Assembly: GCF_024138395.1 (NCBI RefSeq)
Contig: NZ_JAMYDU010000030.1
Coordinates: 1-52,033 of the forward strand
Direction of reading: 5' to 3'
Length of the DNA stretch: 52,033 bases
From: Pseudomonas mandelii
Lineage (GTDB): Bacteria > Pseudomonadota > Gammaproteobacteria > Pseudomonadales > Pseudomonadaceae
The notes beneath the pieces were generated by a model. That model saw only the letters and a program-made list of their open reading frames with translations. It searched no databases and was not told the origin of the DNA. Made by a program: the position numbers and the translations under genes. Below are positions 25,385 to 34,786 of the stretch, in pieces (the first letter of the stretch is position 1; the number at the start of each line of letters is the position of its first letter).

Positions 25385-28231
25385 TTAACCCGCCACCAAC
25401 ACCCGAATCGCTTCCAGTCGCAGCGCAGCCTTGTCGAGCATGGCCAGACCTTGCTCACGCTGTTTACGCAACGCAACCAGTTCGCTGTCGCGCACGGTCG
25501 GGTTGACCGCTTGCAACGCGGTCAGGCGTGCCAGTTCTTCGTCAGTATCCGCCGCCAGGCGACGTTGCGCCTCGGCCACGCGCTCGGCGTGACGCGGGGT
25601 GATTTTCTCTTCGCCGGCGTTGATCCGTGGCGTCAGCTGATCGCGCTGGGCCTGGATGAACTTGTTGGCGCTGGCGCGGGGTACGCTTTCCAGTTGATCG
25701 TTCAGGGTTTCGAACGACACCCGGGTCGACAGGTCGTTGCCGTTGGCGTCGAGCAGGCAGCGCAAGGCGGCCGGCGGCAGGTAACGGCCCAGTTGCAGCG
25801 AGCGCGGGGCAACCACTTCGCTGACGTAGAGCAGTTCCAGCAACACGGTGCCCGGTTTCAGCGCCTTGTTCTTGATCAGCGCCACGGCGGTGTTGCCCAT
25901 CGAGCCGGACAGGACCAGGTCCATGCCGCCCTGAACCATCGGATGTTCCCAGGTGATGAACTGCATGTCTTCGCGAGACAGCGCCTGATTACGGTCGTAG
26001 GTGATGGTCACGCCTTCGTCGTCGCCCAGCGGGAAGCTGGCGTCGAGCATTTTTTCGCTTGGCTTGAGGATCAGCGCGTTTTCCGAATGGTCTTCGCTGT
26101 CGATGCCGAAGGCGTCAAACAGGGTTTCCATGTAGATCGGCAGGGCGAATTGATCGTCTTGTTCGAGGATGTCTTCGACCAGCGCATCACCTTCGCCAGC
26201 ACCGCCGGAATTGAGCTCCAGCAAGCGGTCGCGACCGGTGTGCAGTTCGGCTTCCAGACGCTCACGTTCAGTGCGGGCTTCGTCGATCAGCGCTTGCCAC
26301 TCGCCGTCATCGGCGGTTTCCAGCAGCGGCAGCAGGCGCGGGCCGAACTGATGCTGCAAGGCGTTGCCGGTCGGGCAGGTGTTGAGAAACGCGTTCAGTG
26401 CTTCGTGGTACCACTGGTACAGCCGTTCTTGCGGGCTGGTTTCCAGGTACGGCACGTGCAGTTCAATAATGTGCTTTTGACCGATCCGGTCGAGACGACC
26501 GATACGCTGCTCCAGCAGGTCCGGGTGCGACGGCAGATCGAATAGCACCAGATGGTGCGAGAACTGGAAGTTGCGACCTTCACTGCCAATTTCCGAGCAG
26601 ATCAGCACCTGCGCACCAAATTCTTCGTCGGCGAAGTAGGCAGCGGCACGGTCGCGCTCGAGGATGTTCATGCCCTCGTGGAAGACCGTGGCCGGAATGC
26701 CGGAGCGCACGCGCAGGGCGTCTTCCAGGTCCATGGCGGTTTCGGCGTGGGCGCAGATCACCAGCACTTTAGTGCGTTTGAGCATTTTCAGCTGATCGAT
26801 CAGCCACTCGACGCGTGGGTCGAATTTCCACCAGCGCTCTTCTTCATTGGCGTCCGGCTGGGCCTGGAAGCTGACTTCCGGGTACAGCTCGGCGTGATCG
26901 CCCAACGGCAGTTCGAGGTATTCGGCCGGGCACGGCAGCGGGTACGGGTGCAGTTTGCGCTCCGGGAAACCCTGCACGGCAGCGCGCGTATTACGGAACA
27001 GCACGCGGCCGGTGCCGTGACGGTCCAGCAGTTCGCGGACCAGACGGGCGCTGGCTTCGATATCGCCATCGTTGACGGCGCTCAGTAGCGCTTCGCCTTC
27101 GTTGCCGAGGAATCCGTGGATGGTCTTGTGCGCTTCAGGCGACAGACGCCCTTTGTCCAGCAGCTCCTGAACGGCTTCGGCCACCGGGCGATAGTTTTCG
27201 CTCTCGGCGCGGAAGGCGTGCAGGTCATGGAAACGGTTCGGGTCGAGCAGGCGCAGACGCGCGAAGTGGCTGTCCTGACCCAGTTGTTCCGGGGTCGCGG
27301 TCAGCAGCAAGACGCCGGGAATGACTTCGGCCAGTTGCTCCACGAGTGCGTACTGAGGGCTGACCTGGTCTTCGTGCCACACCAGGTGGTGCGCTTCGTC
27401 GACCACCAGCAAATCCCAGCCGGCGGCGAACAGTGCGTCCTGGGCCTTCTCGTCGTCCACCAGCCATTCGAGCGCAACCAATGCGAGCTGGGTGTCTTCG
27501 AACGGGTTGGCGGCATCGCTTTCGATGAAGCGTTCTTCGTCGAACAGCGCAACTTGCAGGTTGAAGCGGCGGCGCATCTCCACCAGCCATTGGTGCTGCA
27601 GGTTTTCCGGCACCAGGATCAACACGCGACTGGCGCGGCCCGAGAGCAGTTGGCGATGGATCACCAGACCGGCTTCGATGGTCTTGCCCAGGCCCACTTC
27701 GTCGGCCAGCAAAACCCGCGGTGCGATGCGGTCGGCGACTTCACGGGCGATGTGCAACTGGTGCGCGATCGGTTGCGCACGCACGCCGCCCAAGCCCCAA
27801 AGGGAGGACTGCAACTGGCGGCTGGTGTGTTCCAGGGTGTTGTAGCGCAGGGAGAACCAGGCCAGCGGGTCGATCTGTCCGGCGAACAAACGGTCGCTGG
27901 CCAGACGGAACTGAATGAAGTTCGACAGTTGGGTTTCCGGCAGAGTGACCACTTCGTTCTGCGCATTGAGGCCGTGGTAGACCAGCAGGCCATCGACGTC
28001 GTCGACTTCCTGTACGGTCAGTTTCCAGCCTTCGAAGTGAGTGATGCTGTCACCCGGCGAAAACCGCACGCGGGTGAGGGGCGCATTCCGTAGCGCGTAC
28101 TGGCGAGTCTCGCCAGTGGCCGGGTAGAGCACGGTCAACAAGCGGCCGTCCTGTGCCAGAACGGTGCCCAAACCCAGCTCGGCTTCGCTGTCACTGATCC
28201 AGCGTTGCCCCGGTTGATACTGCTGCGCCAT
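25385..28231 (-). CDS. rapA: RNA polymerase-associated ATPase RapA (HepA)
   Basis: A 948-aa SWI2/SNF2 ATPase that binds RNA polymerase and helps it recycle after termination. Two N-terminal Tudor-like domains (about 1-110) precede helicase motif I LLADEVGLGKTIEAG, motif II LVVDEAHHL (DEAH), motif III LLLTATPEQ, motif V ICSEIGSEGRNFQ and motif VI QRIGRLDRIGQ. The length is normal (E. coli 968). The gene appears monocistronic, with GGGAG upstream of its ATG. Confidence 0.96.
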   Translation of the reverse strand: MAQQYQPGQRWISDSEAELGLGTVLAQDGRLLTVLYPATGETRQYALRNAPLTRVRFSPGDSITHFEGWKLTVQEVDDVDGLLVYHGLNAQNEVVTLPETQLSNFIQFRLASDRLFAGQIDPLAWFSLRYNTLEHTSRQLQSSLWGLGGVRAQPIAHQLHIAREVADRIAPRVLLADEVGLGKTIEAGLVIHRQLLSGRASRVLILVPENLQHQWLVEMRRRFNLQVALFDEERFIESDAANPFEDTQLALVALEWLVDDEKAQDALFAAGWDLLVVDEAHHLVWHEDQVSPQYALVEQLAEVIPGVLLLTATPEQLGQDSHFARLRLLDPNRFHDLHAFRAESENYRPVAEAVQELLDKGRLSPEAHKTIHGFLGNEGEALLSAVNDGDIEASARLVRELLDRHGTGRVLFRNTRAAVQGFPERKLHPYPLPCPAEYLELPLGDHAELYPEVSFQAQPDANEEERWWKFDPRVEWLIDQLKMLKRTKVLVICAHAETAMDLEDALRVRSGIPATVFHEGMNILERDRAAAYFADEEFGAQVLICSEIGSEGRNFQFSHHLVLFDLPSHPDLLEQRIGRLDRIGQKHIIELHVPYLETSPQERLYQWYHEALNAFLNTCPTGNALQHQFGPRLLPLLETADDGEWQALIDEARTERERLEAELHTGRDRLLELNSGGAGEGDALVEDILEQDDQFALPIYMETLFDAFGIDSEDHSENALILKPSEKMLDASFPLGDDEGVTITYDRNQALSREDMQFITWEHPMVQGGMDLVLSGSMGNTAVALIKNKALKPGTVLLELLYVSEVVAPRSLQLGRYLPPAALRCLLDANGNDLSTRVSFETLNDQLESVPRASANKFIQAQRDQLTPRINAGEEKITPRHAERVAEAQRRLAADTDEELARLTALQAVNPTVRDSELVALRKQREQGLAMLDKAALRLEAIRVLVAG

Positions 28232-28337
28232 GCTGCCTGACTCCCACCTTGAAAAAGCGGGCTATCTTAACGGAATGAGCCTTCAGGGCCAAAGGATTAC
28301 ATGCGTGCGCTGATGGTGGATGCGAACTTTTCGGGAG

Positions 28338-28381
28338 ATGAAGATCAAAAGATCGCAGGCTGCACCAGCTCTTGCGGTGCC
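28338..28381. repeat. Solitary REP-like element
   Basis: AAGATCAAAAGATCGCAGG followed by a degenerate CTGCACCAGCTC half, resembling one arm of the REP pairs elsewhere. It lies in the promoter region between divergent rapA and the next gene. Confidence 0.6.
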
Positions 28382-28460
28382 AAGCGGATCACAAGTTTGC
28401 GACCGATGGCTCAAGTCGTCATTGCCGCAGCCGACAGCCTGCTGACAGGAGACTAATAAT

Positions 28461-28802
28461 ATGCTGCCACCGATGCTCCCCTTGAGCGCCGTACCGATCA
28501 CGTCACAGCAGGATCCGATCCGCCAGCGCCCGGACATTCCGCCCGTCGTACCGGTGCAGGAAAGCTCCAACGAAAGCACCATCGACCTGCAAAAGCGCGA
28601 TCCGGAGGAGGCAGGCCTGCAGCTGCGCGAGGAGCAGCGTCGGCAACAGGAGCGGGAGCGCCGCCGTCGTGAGGCCGATGAGGATCCTGAAGAACACCTG
28701 GCGATTCCCGGTAATGAGCTCAATGCCGATAACACCGTACCGGTGGTGCCGTTGATGGAGGATCAGCCACGCCAAGGATTGTGGGTCGATATTGAAATCT
28801 GA
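28461..28802 (+). CDS. Hypothetical charged protein conserved in Pseudomonas
   Basis: A 113-aa protein without signal peptide. It starts hydrophobic/Pro-rich, and residues about 50-75 form a highly charged, Arg/Glu/Gln-rich helix (EEQRRQQERERRRREADE). An acidic end follows. AGGAGAC precedes the ATG at good spacing, supporting that it is translated. Similar proteins occur across Pseudomonas with no known function. It is followed by two other small genes on the same strand. Confidence 0.65.
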   Translation: MLPPMLPLSAVPITSQQDPIRQRPDIPPVVPVQESSNESTIDLQKRDPEEAGLQLREEQRRQQERERRRREADEDPEEHLAIPGNELNADNTVPVVPLMEDQPRQGLWVDIEI

Positions 28803-28908
28803 AGTGTCGGGATCGCTGGTCAGCGCCCGCGCCAGACCGCATTATTGGCGTAATCCTGTCGCCTTTAACCGGCAGTTGAATTCATTTCCAAGCGATGCAC
28901 TGAACGCC

Positions 28909-29070
28909 ATGAGCCAAGATGACAAGCTGATCGACCTCAACTCCGAACGCGCCAAGCGGGTTCATGACCTTAATGAAAAGCGCCTGAACGAAGTGCGCCA
29001 GGCGTTCGAGCAGGCGATGCCGTTGGGCAAAGCGAAGAAAAAGCCGAAGAACAAACCGAAAAAGCGTTGA
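28909..29070 (+). CDS. Small basic-tailed hypothetical protein
   Basis: A 53-aa protein: an amphipathic, charged helix (LNSERAKRVHDLNEKRLNE and on) then a very Lys-rich tail (GKAKKKPKNKPKKR) that could bind nucleic acid or ribosomes. The start at 28909 (MSQDDKLIDL) was chosen over an upstream in-frame start that overlaps the preceding gene. Function unknown. Confidence 0.65.
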   Translation: MSQDDKLIDLNSERAKRVHDLNEKRLNEVRQAFEQAMPLGKAKKKPKNKPKKR

Positions 29071-29214
29071 AACCCCCTGCATCGGTTGATGCAGGTCAGT
29101 TATTTCCCTTCCTTTTACGCCCGTCTCGGGCGGCATTGATCCCGGTCAATTTTCTCTCCTGCCCGATTGGTTAACTTAGCCCCATCGCAACAGGGCAAGT
29201 GCAGGAGGCCAGTC

Positions 29215-29331
29215 ATGTTTTTCGACAACGTGGTGATCGCCGGAGTGCTGACAGTCGGCCTCATGGTTCTGTTTTTTGCAGGATTTGGATTTTTTATCTG
29301 GAAGGATTCGCATAAGCGGAAAAAACCGTAG
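29215..29331 (+). CDS. ccoM: CcoM-like small subunit of cbb3 cytochrome oxidase
   Basis: A 38-aa single-pass membrane protein opening MFFDNVVIAGVLTVGLMVLF, then FAGFGFFIWKDSHKRKKP. It strongly resembles CcoM, the extra single-helix subunit found with P. stutzeri cbb3 oxidase, which helps its assembly and stability. A perfect AGGAGG lies seven bases before the ATG, and a UUCG terminator follows. The cbb3 operon itself is not in this window, so the gene is unlinked. Too short for usual gene calls. Confidence 0.75.
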   Translation: MFFDNVVIAGVLTVGLMVLFFAGFGFFIWKDSHKRKKP

Positions 29332-29366
29332 GGTCTTTCTGGAGCAATGAGCACGCAAGGCATTTT

Positions 29367-29391
29367 GGGCGACTTCGGTCGCCCTTTTTTT
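29367..29391 (+). terminator. Terminator after ccoM
   Basis: Perfect stem GGGCGAC / GTCGCCC with TTCG loop followed by seven Ts. Confidence 0.92.
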
Positions 29392-29424
29392 GTCTGCGAA
29401 TTTCTATCGGGTACATGCAGTCAA

Positions 29425-29515
29425 CTGTGGGAGCGGGCTTGCCCGCGATAGCGGTATGTTTGTTACATCAATGTCGGATCTGCTGCCGTCATCGCGGGCA
29501 AGCCCGCTCCCACAG
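29425..29515. repeat. REP pair, GGGAGCGGGCTTGCCCGCGAT type
   Basis: Exact 25-base arms at 29425-29449 and 29491-29515, with a 41-base spacer, between ccoM and the phosphate transporter gene. Confidence 0.92.
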
Positions 29516-29540
29516 GGATCAGTGGTGTGATTGCAGCAAC

Positions 29541-29577
29541 AAAAAAGGCGCGAACCTCACGGAACGCGCCTTTTTTT
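29541..29577. terminator. Terminator of the phosphate transporter gene
   Basis: GGCGCG / CGCGCC stem flanked by A6 and T7 runs, functional on either strand; 13 bases after the stop of the Pit gene on the minus strand. Confidence 0.88.
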
Positions 29578-29589
29578 GGCTGCTGCGTA

Positions 29590-31065
29590 TCAGCTACCCA
29601 GTGCCTTCGACGCCAGCCAGAACAGGCCGGCCGACAGGCTCACGGTAGCTGGCAGGGTCAGGACCCAGGCCAGCAGGATGGTTCTGACGGTGCCGCCTTG
29701 CAGGCCGCTTTTGTTGGCGACCATGGTGCCGGCCACGCCTGAAGACAGAACGTGGGTGGTGGAAACCGGCAGGCTGAAGATGTTCGCCGCGCCGATCATG
29801 CACGCGGTGGTGATCTGCGCCGACATGCCTTGGGCGTAAGTCATGCCTTGCTTGCCGATTTTCTCGCCGATGGTCAGTACCACGCGTTTCCAGCCGACCA
29901 TGGTACCCAGGCCCAGCGCCAGTGCGACCGCCAGAATCACCCAGAACGGGGCGTATTCGGTGGTGGCGGTCAGGTCCTTGCGCAGCTTGTTCAGGTCAGC
30001 TTTTTCACGGGCAGGGAGGTCTGGCAGCTTGGCGACTTTCTTCGCAGTGTCGTCCAGGCAGAGGAGGTAACGACGTACTTCGATGCGGCTTTCCGACGGC
30101 AGCGAATGGTAGTCGGCTACACCTTTAAGGGTGCCGAGCAGCGCTGCGATGGTCGGTTCGGTCTGTTGCGGGTTGCAACGGAATTTCTCCGGCAGATCGC
30201 CTTTCACGCTTTTGCCCAGTGCCAGGAATTCACCAAGGGATTCGCGGTTACGCTCGTAGAACTGGCTCAGGTGCAGGGTCGCATCGCGAGTACGTTCGAT
30301 CTGGTAGGTGGTGCTGTTCAGGTCGAGAACGAACTGCGCCGGCACGATACCGATCAGCACTAGCATGATCAGGCCGATACCTTTCTGGCCATCGTTCGAG
30401 CCGTGCACGAAGCTGACTGCCATCGCCGAAATCACCAGCACCAGACGGTTCCAGAACGGCGGGTGTTTCTTGTCGTCGATCTTGCGGCGCTGTTCCGGTG
30501 TCTTGTGCATCTTGGACAGCGGACGCCACCATTTAAGGCCGATCAACACCAGGGCTGCGATCAGGAAGCCAGCCATCGGAGAGAACACCAGGGAGGCACC
30601 GATATCGATCGCCTTCTGCCAGTTCACGCCATCGGCCAACGGAATGTCGTTGATCAGGGCGTTGGCCAGGCCGACACCGAGGATCGAACCGATCAGCGTG
30701 TGGGAGCTGGAGGCGGGGATACCGAAGTACCAGGTGCCCAGGTTCCAGGTGATGGCGGCGGCGAGCAACGAGAACACCATGGCCAGTCCGTGACCGGTGT
30801 TCACATTGATCAGCAGTTCTACCGGCAGCAAATGGACGATGGCATACGCCACGCCCACACCGCCCAGCAGCACGCCGAGGAAGTTGAACACACCGGAAAA
30901 GAACACCGCCAGATGAGGCGGCATGGCTTTGGTGTAGATAACAGTGGCCACCGCGTTTGCGGTGTCATGAAAGCCGTTGATGAACTCGAAGGCGAGGACA
31001 AAGGCCAGGGCGAGCAAGAGGCTCACAAGCACCCAAGCATCCAGTCCGCTGAATAAATCGATCAT
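29590..31065 (-). CDS. Inorganic phosphate transporter, Pit family
   Basis: A 491-aa inner-membrane protein with about ten hydrophobic segments. The Pit-family repeats are visible: FINGFHDTANAVATVIYT near residue 28 and the second copy SFVHGSNDGQKGIGLIMLVL near 215. Family members import metal-phosphate complexes with protons at low affinity. A cytoplasmic insert of roughly 110 residues (RDATLHLSQFYERNRESLGE onward) separates the halves, as in the PitA/PitB group. The start at 31065 was taken from the conserved N-terminus; an upstream ATG would add a poor, 20-residue extension. Confidence 0.93.
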   Translation of the reverse strand: MIDLFSGLDAWVLVSLLLALAFVLAFEFINGFHDTANAVATVIYTKAMPPHLAVFFSGVFNFLGVLLGGVGVAYAIVHLLPVELLINVNTGHGLAMVFSLLAAAITWNLGTWYFGIPASSSHTLIGSILGVGLANALINDIPLADGVNWQKAIDIGASLVFSPMAGFLIAALVLIGLKWWRPLSKMHKTPEQRRKIDDKKHPPFWNRLVLVISAMAVSFVHGSNDGQKGIGLIMLVLIGIVPAQFVLDLNSTTYQIERTRDATLHLSQFYERNRESLGEFLALGKSVKGDLPEKFRCNPQQTEPTIAALLGTLKGVADYHSLPSESRIEVRRYLLCLDDTAKKVAKLPDLPAREKADLNKLRKDLTATTEYAPFWVILAVALALGLGTMVGWKRVVLTIGEKIGKQGMTYAQGMSAQITTACMIGAANIFSLPVSTTHVLSSGVAGTMVANKSGLQGGTVRTILLAWVLTLPATVSLSAGLFWLASKALGS

Positions 31066-31442
31066 GAAGGTTTTCTGACCCGGTCGTAAGGGGGCGCGAT
31101 TATGCCAGAAAAGACTGCTAATCAATGCACTTGCTGCTCATCGGTAACATTCTTCAACGAATTAATTTGTGGCAATCCCCCAAGTCCCAGGTTTTTTCGG
31201 GGTTTTACAAGTCATTGAATTTACTTGCAAAGGCCGTAGCCACAAGGGTTTCTCCCGGCGAAGCGAGAAGCTTGAACATGTGTGTGAAATTTCTTGGAAG
31301 AGGGTCAGACAGGAGTCATTTGCCTCATCCAATGGATGAGGAGACCGCTGCCCGCTTGTAGCGGGCACGAAAAGCATCATCCATACGACCCGCTTTTAAC
31401 AGGTGTAGATGCAGGCTCTTGAAAGAATTCAAACCGAGGCGG
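31066..31442. other. Intergenic stretch with two small hairpins
   Basis: No convincing gene. Two hairpins lie next to each other: CCTCATCC-AAT-GGATGAGG (31324-31342) and TGCCCGC-TTGTA-GCGGGCA. They lie downstream of the 31443 gene and may terminate it, although no T-run follows. Confidence 0.4.
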
Positions 31443-31643
31443 TCATGGCTCTTCGGCTTTGAGTTCCTTTTCCATCTTCTGCAATTCCTGGGAGAAGGCC
31501 TGGTCCTGAACGGTGGCGCGTTTACGCCAGGGTTTGCGTTCGGGTTCGGGCTGAGCGGCGTAGGTGGTGACTTCCCCGCCGTAAACTTCCTTGTAACGTT
31601 GTTCCTGGCGCTCAAGTTCCGCGCGCAGTTCGTCTTTCGTCAC
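31443..31643 (-). CDS. Hypothetical 66-aa charged protein
   Basis: Begins VTKDELRAELERQEQRYKEV (GTG start), then YGGEVTTYAAQPEPERKPW and a Lys/Glu-rich end. Mostly helical, no membrane segment. The GTG at 31643 follows AGGTAGC; the longer open reading up to 31754 shows no conserved start. Similar short proteins occur in other pseudomonads without known function. Confidence 0.6.
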   Translation of the reverse strand: MTKDELRAELERQEQRYKEVYGGEVTTYAAQPEPERKPWRKRATVQDQAFSQELQKMEKELKAEEP

Positions 31644-32199
31644 AGTGCTACCTGATTGAGTTGAGATTAATTCTGGTGAAACGCGCTGCATCGATTTATT
31701 GACCGCACTCGTTGAAGGGACAATGCCTGACACGGCATCGTTCCCACGGCGCAATCAATACGTCCTTGTTGCAGGCGGCCACGGCACCAGAGAAAAACAG
31801 CTGACGTAGCATCAGTCTCCTGTTTCAGCGAGCGCGTTGGCGGAGCATATGAAATGAGCGTCAAGCGCTTGCTGCGGACAGCGGCAATGGATATTGCGCT
31901 GCCGGTTGGCGGAATCGGCACGTAAAAAACCGGTCGCCACTGAGATGCATTATAGCGGTCGATCCGAAGAACACTATCTCTTGAGAGTTAAAAGTAGTTC
32001 CTCGTGTGTGATTGTTTTGTTACTCGCAAAGTTTTACCGATAACTACAGTGCCGGGGATGCCAGTTACAGCGGTGACTTTCTGGCGCCATTAAGCCGAAC
32101 GAATTAGTACATCCGTGCTTCTTTAAAACGTGACCGAAAATAACAATCGTATTGCATGAGAGTGAAAGCAGTATGACTCACCATAAGCAACCAACGATT
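31644..32199. other. Promoter-proximal stretch without a clear gene
   Basis: AT-richer in its second half. It contains no gene I can support; a 38-codon frame starting at 32173 overlaps the operator below and is probably chance. Confidence 0.4.
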
Positions 32200-32229
32200 G
32201 CGATTATCGGCTGGTGGTTCGATAATCGC
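32200..32229. promoter_or_regulatory. PcaR operator-like inverted repeat before pcaR
   Basis: GCGATTATCG (32200-32209) and CGATAATCGC (32220-32229) are exact complements with a 10-base spacer, about 85 bases before pcaR. GTTCGATAATCGC resembles the described PcaR site, suggesting autoregulation. Confidence 0.65.
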
Positions 32230-32311
32230 CCAATCTTGGTGGCCGATGGCTTGTGTGTCAGACCGGGAGCCGCTTGTAATAGTCGCTGATCCGTGTGGGA
32301 AACAACCTGAT

Positions 32312-33154
32312 ATGAACGATCAAATGCGCAACTCCTTCGCTTCAGTGGCACCGCCGATCGTTGCCTCGCCCGCCAAGCGAATCCAGGCCCTGACCGGTGA
32401 CCCGGATTTCATGACCTCCCTGGCCCGTGGTCTGGCGGTGGTGCAAGCGTTTCAGGAGCGCAAGCGGCACCTGACCATTGCGCAGATCAGCCATCGCACG
32501 GAAATTCCCCGCGCCGCTGTGCGACGTTGCCTGCATACACTGATCAAACTCGGCTACGCCACCACCGACGGGCGCACCTATTCGCTGCTGCCCAAAGTAC
32601 TGACCCTGGGCCATGCCTATTTGTCGTCGACGCCATTGGCGGTTTCTGCCCAGCCGTACCTGGACCGCATGAGCGAGCAACTGCACGAAGCCTGCAACAT
32701 GGCCACGCTGGAGGGCGATGACATTTTGTACATTGCGCGTTCGGCGACCACCCAGCGACTGATTTCCGTCGACCTCTCGGTGGGCGGGCGACTGCCGGCC
32801 TATTGCACGTCCATGGGCAGGATTCTCCTCGCTGCGCTGGACGACACGTCACTGCGCGAATACCTCGACCATGCAGAGCTGCAAGCCAAAACCAGTCGCA
32901 CCTTGCATACCCCCGAGGCGCTGCTCGAATGCCTGCAAGAGGTAAGGCAGCAAGGCTGGTGCATCGTGGATCAGGAATTGGAGCAGGGCCTGCGCTCGAT
33001 TGCCGTTCCGGTGTATGACGCTTCCGGGCAAGTCGTAGCGGCGTTAAACGTCAGCACCCACGCCGGCCGGGTCAGTCGCAGCGAGCTGGAGCAACGTTTC
33101 CTGCCCGGTCTGCTCAGCGCGAGTCGTGACCTGAGCGCGCAACTCTTTGCCTAA
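32312..33154 (+). CDS. pcaR: IclR-family pca regulon activator PcaR
   Basis: A 280-aa regulator. The N-terminal winged HTH (about 35-95, MTSLARGLAVVQAF then LTIAQISHRTEIPRAAVRRC) and the C-terminal IclR effector domain (LDRMSEQLHEACNMATLEGD, SMGRILLAAL) are complete. It matches the PcaR/PcaU group, which responds to beta-ketoadipate and activates pca genes. The start at 32312 agrees with P. putida PcaR length. It lies just before pcaK on the same strand, with operator-like repeats on both sides. Confidence 0.93.
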   Translation: MNDQMRNSFASVAPPIVASPAKRIQALTGDPDFMTSLARGLAVVQAFQERKRHLTIAQISHRTEIPRAAVRRCLHTLIKLGYATTDGRTYSLLPKVLTLGHAYLSSTPLAVSAQPYLDRMSEQLHEACNMATLEGDDILYIARSATTQRLISVDLSVGGRLPAYCTSMGRILLAALDDTSLREYLDHAELQAKTSRTLHTPEALLECLQEVRQQGWCIVDQELEQGLRSIAVPVYDASGQVVAALNVSTHAGRVSRSELEQRFLPGLLSASRDLSAQLFA

Positions 33155-33158
33155 GCTG

Positions 33159-33190
33159 TTCGATAAACGCACAGAGTCGCGTTTATCGAA
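33159..33190. promoter_or_regulatory. PcaR operator-like inverted repeat before pcaK
   Basis: TTCGATAAACGC (33159-33170) and GCGTTTATCGAA (33179-33190) are exact 12-base complements with an 8-base spacer, starting five bases after the pcaR stop. It can serve as operator for pcaK and could also fold as a hairpin at the end of the pcaR mRNA. Confidence 0.65.
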
Positions 33191-33431
33191 TTGACGCTCT
33201 TTCCCTTGGCTCATTAATGTCGCGGCAGCGTCATCCGCCACTGCTGGCCTTCATTCAGTCGCCGGACGACGCCCCCCAATAATAATGAGAAGAGGCATCG
33301 TCATGCGCACGTTTCCCGACTGTCCGGTTTAGCTGCCGAAACCGAACGCCTGATCCCGACCTCCTTTCTTGTGACAGCGTCAGCCCCGGCTGGCACCTGT
33401 TCGACTGCGTTCTTTGCGTGGAATAAAAATA

Positions 33432-34778
33432 ATGAACCAGCCTCAGTCTGCTGTAGGAAACTGCCTCGACGTGCAGTCCTTCATCAACACTCAACCCATT
33501 TCGCGCTACCAATGGCGGGTGGTGATTCTATGTTTCCTGATTGTTTTCCTCGATGGCCTCGACACTGCGGCCATGGGTTTTATCGCGCCGGCACTGTCCC
33601 AGGACTGGGGCATCGATCGCGCCAGTCTCGGCCCGGTGATGAGCGCGGCGTTGATTGGCATGGTCTTCGGCGCTTTGGGTTCTGGCCCGTTGGCTGACCG
33701 ATTCGGGCGAAAAGTCGTACTGGTGGGCGCGGTGTTGGTGTTCGGCGCTTTCAGCCTGGCGTCGGCGTACAGCACCAACGTTGACCAGTTGCTGGTACTG
33801 CGTTTCCTCACCGGTCTGGGTTTGGGCGCTGGTATGCCGAACGCCACCACGCTGTTGTCCGAATACACCCCGGAGCGCAAGAAATCCTTGCTGGTGACCA
33901 GCATGTTCTGCGGCTTCAACCTCGGCATGGCTGGCGGCGGGTTTATCTCGGCCAAACTGATCCCGGCCTTCGGTTGGCATAGCCTGCTGCTGATCGGCGG
34001 GGTTCTGCCGCTGATCCTCGCCGTCGTCTTGCTGTTCTGGTTGCCGGAATCGGCGCGCTATCTGGTGGTGCGCAATCGTGGCACGGACAAAGTGCGCAAG
34101 GCCCTGGCGCCGATCGACCCGACGGTGGTGGCTCAGGCTTCGAGCTTCAGCGTCCCGGAACAGAAAACCGTGAAGGCGCGCAATGTGTTTGCGGTGATCT
34201 TCTCCGGCACTTACAGCACCGGCACGTTGTTGCTGTGGCTGACGTACTTCATGGGCCTGGTGATCGTTTACCTGCTGACCAGTTGGCTGCCGACGCTGAT
34301 GCGCGACAGCGGCGCGAGCATGGAGCAGGCAGCGTTCATTGGTGCGCTGTTCCAGTTCGGTGGGGTGTTGAGCGCGGTGGGTGTGGGCTGGGCGATGGAT
34401 CGGTTCAATCCGCACAAGGTCATCGGCATTTTCTACTTGTTCGCCGGAGTGTTTGCCTACGCGGTAGGGCAGAGCCTGGGCAACATCACCTTGCTGGCGA
34501 CCCTGGTGCTGGTGGCGGGGATGTGCGTCAACGGCGCGCAATCGGCGATGCCGTCGCTGGCGGCGCGGTTTTACCCGACTCAAGGGCGGGCGACCGGTGT
34601 GTCGTGGATGCTCGGGATTGGCCGCTTCGGCGCGATCCTCGGTGCGTGGATGGGCGCAACGTTGCTGGGGCTGGGCTGGAATTTCGAGCAAGTGCTGACG
34701 GCGCTGGTGATCCCGGCCGCGTTGGCAACCACGGCGGTGGTGATCAAGGGCATGGTCAGTCATGCGGATGCGACCTGA
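33432..34778 (+). CDS. pcaK: 4-hydroxybenzoate/protocatechuate MFS transporter PcaK
   Basis: A 448-aa aromatic acid:H+ symporter (AAHS family), 12 membrane segments. It is very close in sequence to P. putida PcaK, with the membrane-1 Asp pair D41/D44 (FLDGLDTAAMGF) needed for transport and the GPLADRFGRK loop. In P. putida it also aids chemotaxis to aromatic acids. The ATG at 33432 follows GGAATAAAAATA. Confidence 0.95.
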   Translation: MNQPQSAVGNCLDVQSFINTQPISRYQWRVVILCFLIVFLDGLDTAAMGFIAPALSQDWGIDRASLGPVMSAALIGMVFGALGSGPLADRFGRKVVLVGAVLVFGAFSLASAYSTNVDQLLVLRFLTGLGLGAGMPNATTLLSEYTPERKKSLLVTSMFCGFNLGMAGGGFISAKLIPAFGWHSLLLIGGVLPLILAVVLLFWLPESARYLVVRNRGTDKVRKALAPIDPTVVAQASSFSVPEQKTVKARNVFAVIFSGTYSTGTLLLWLTYFMGLVIVYLLTSWLPTLMRDSGASMEQAAFIGALFQFGGVLSAVGVGWAMDRFNPHKVIGIFYLFAGVFAYAVGQSLGNITLLATLVLVAGMCVNGAQSAMPSLAARFYPTQGRATGVSWMLGIGRFGAILGAWMGATLLGLGWNFEQVLTALVIPAALATTAVVIKGMVSHADAT

Positions 34779-34786
34779 GGGTACAT

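Noticed and set aside
31162..31380. A 72-codon frame in the gap beside the Pit gene
   Set aside because: No RBS, odd composition and overlap with hairpins suggest it is not translated.
32173..32289. A 38-codon frame (MTHHKQPTIAIIGWW start) upstream of pcaR
   Set aside because: It overlaps the PcaR-like operator, has no good RBS and shows no recognisable homology; a leader peptide cannot be excluded.
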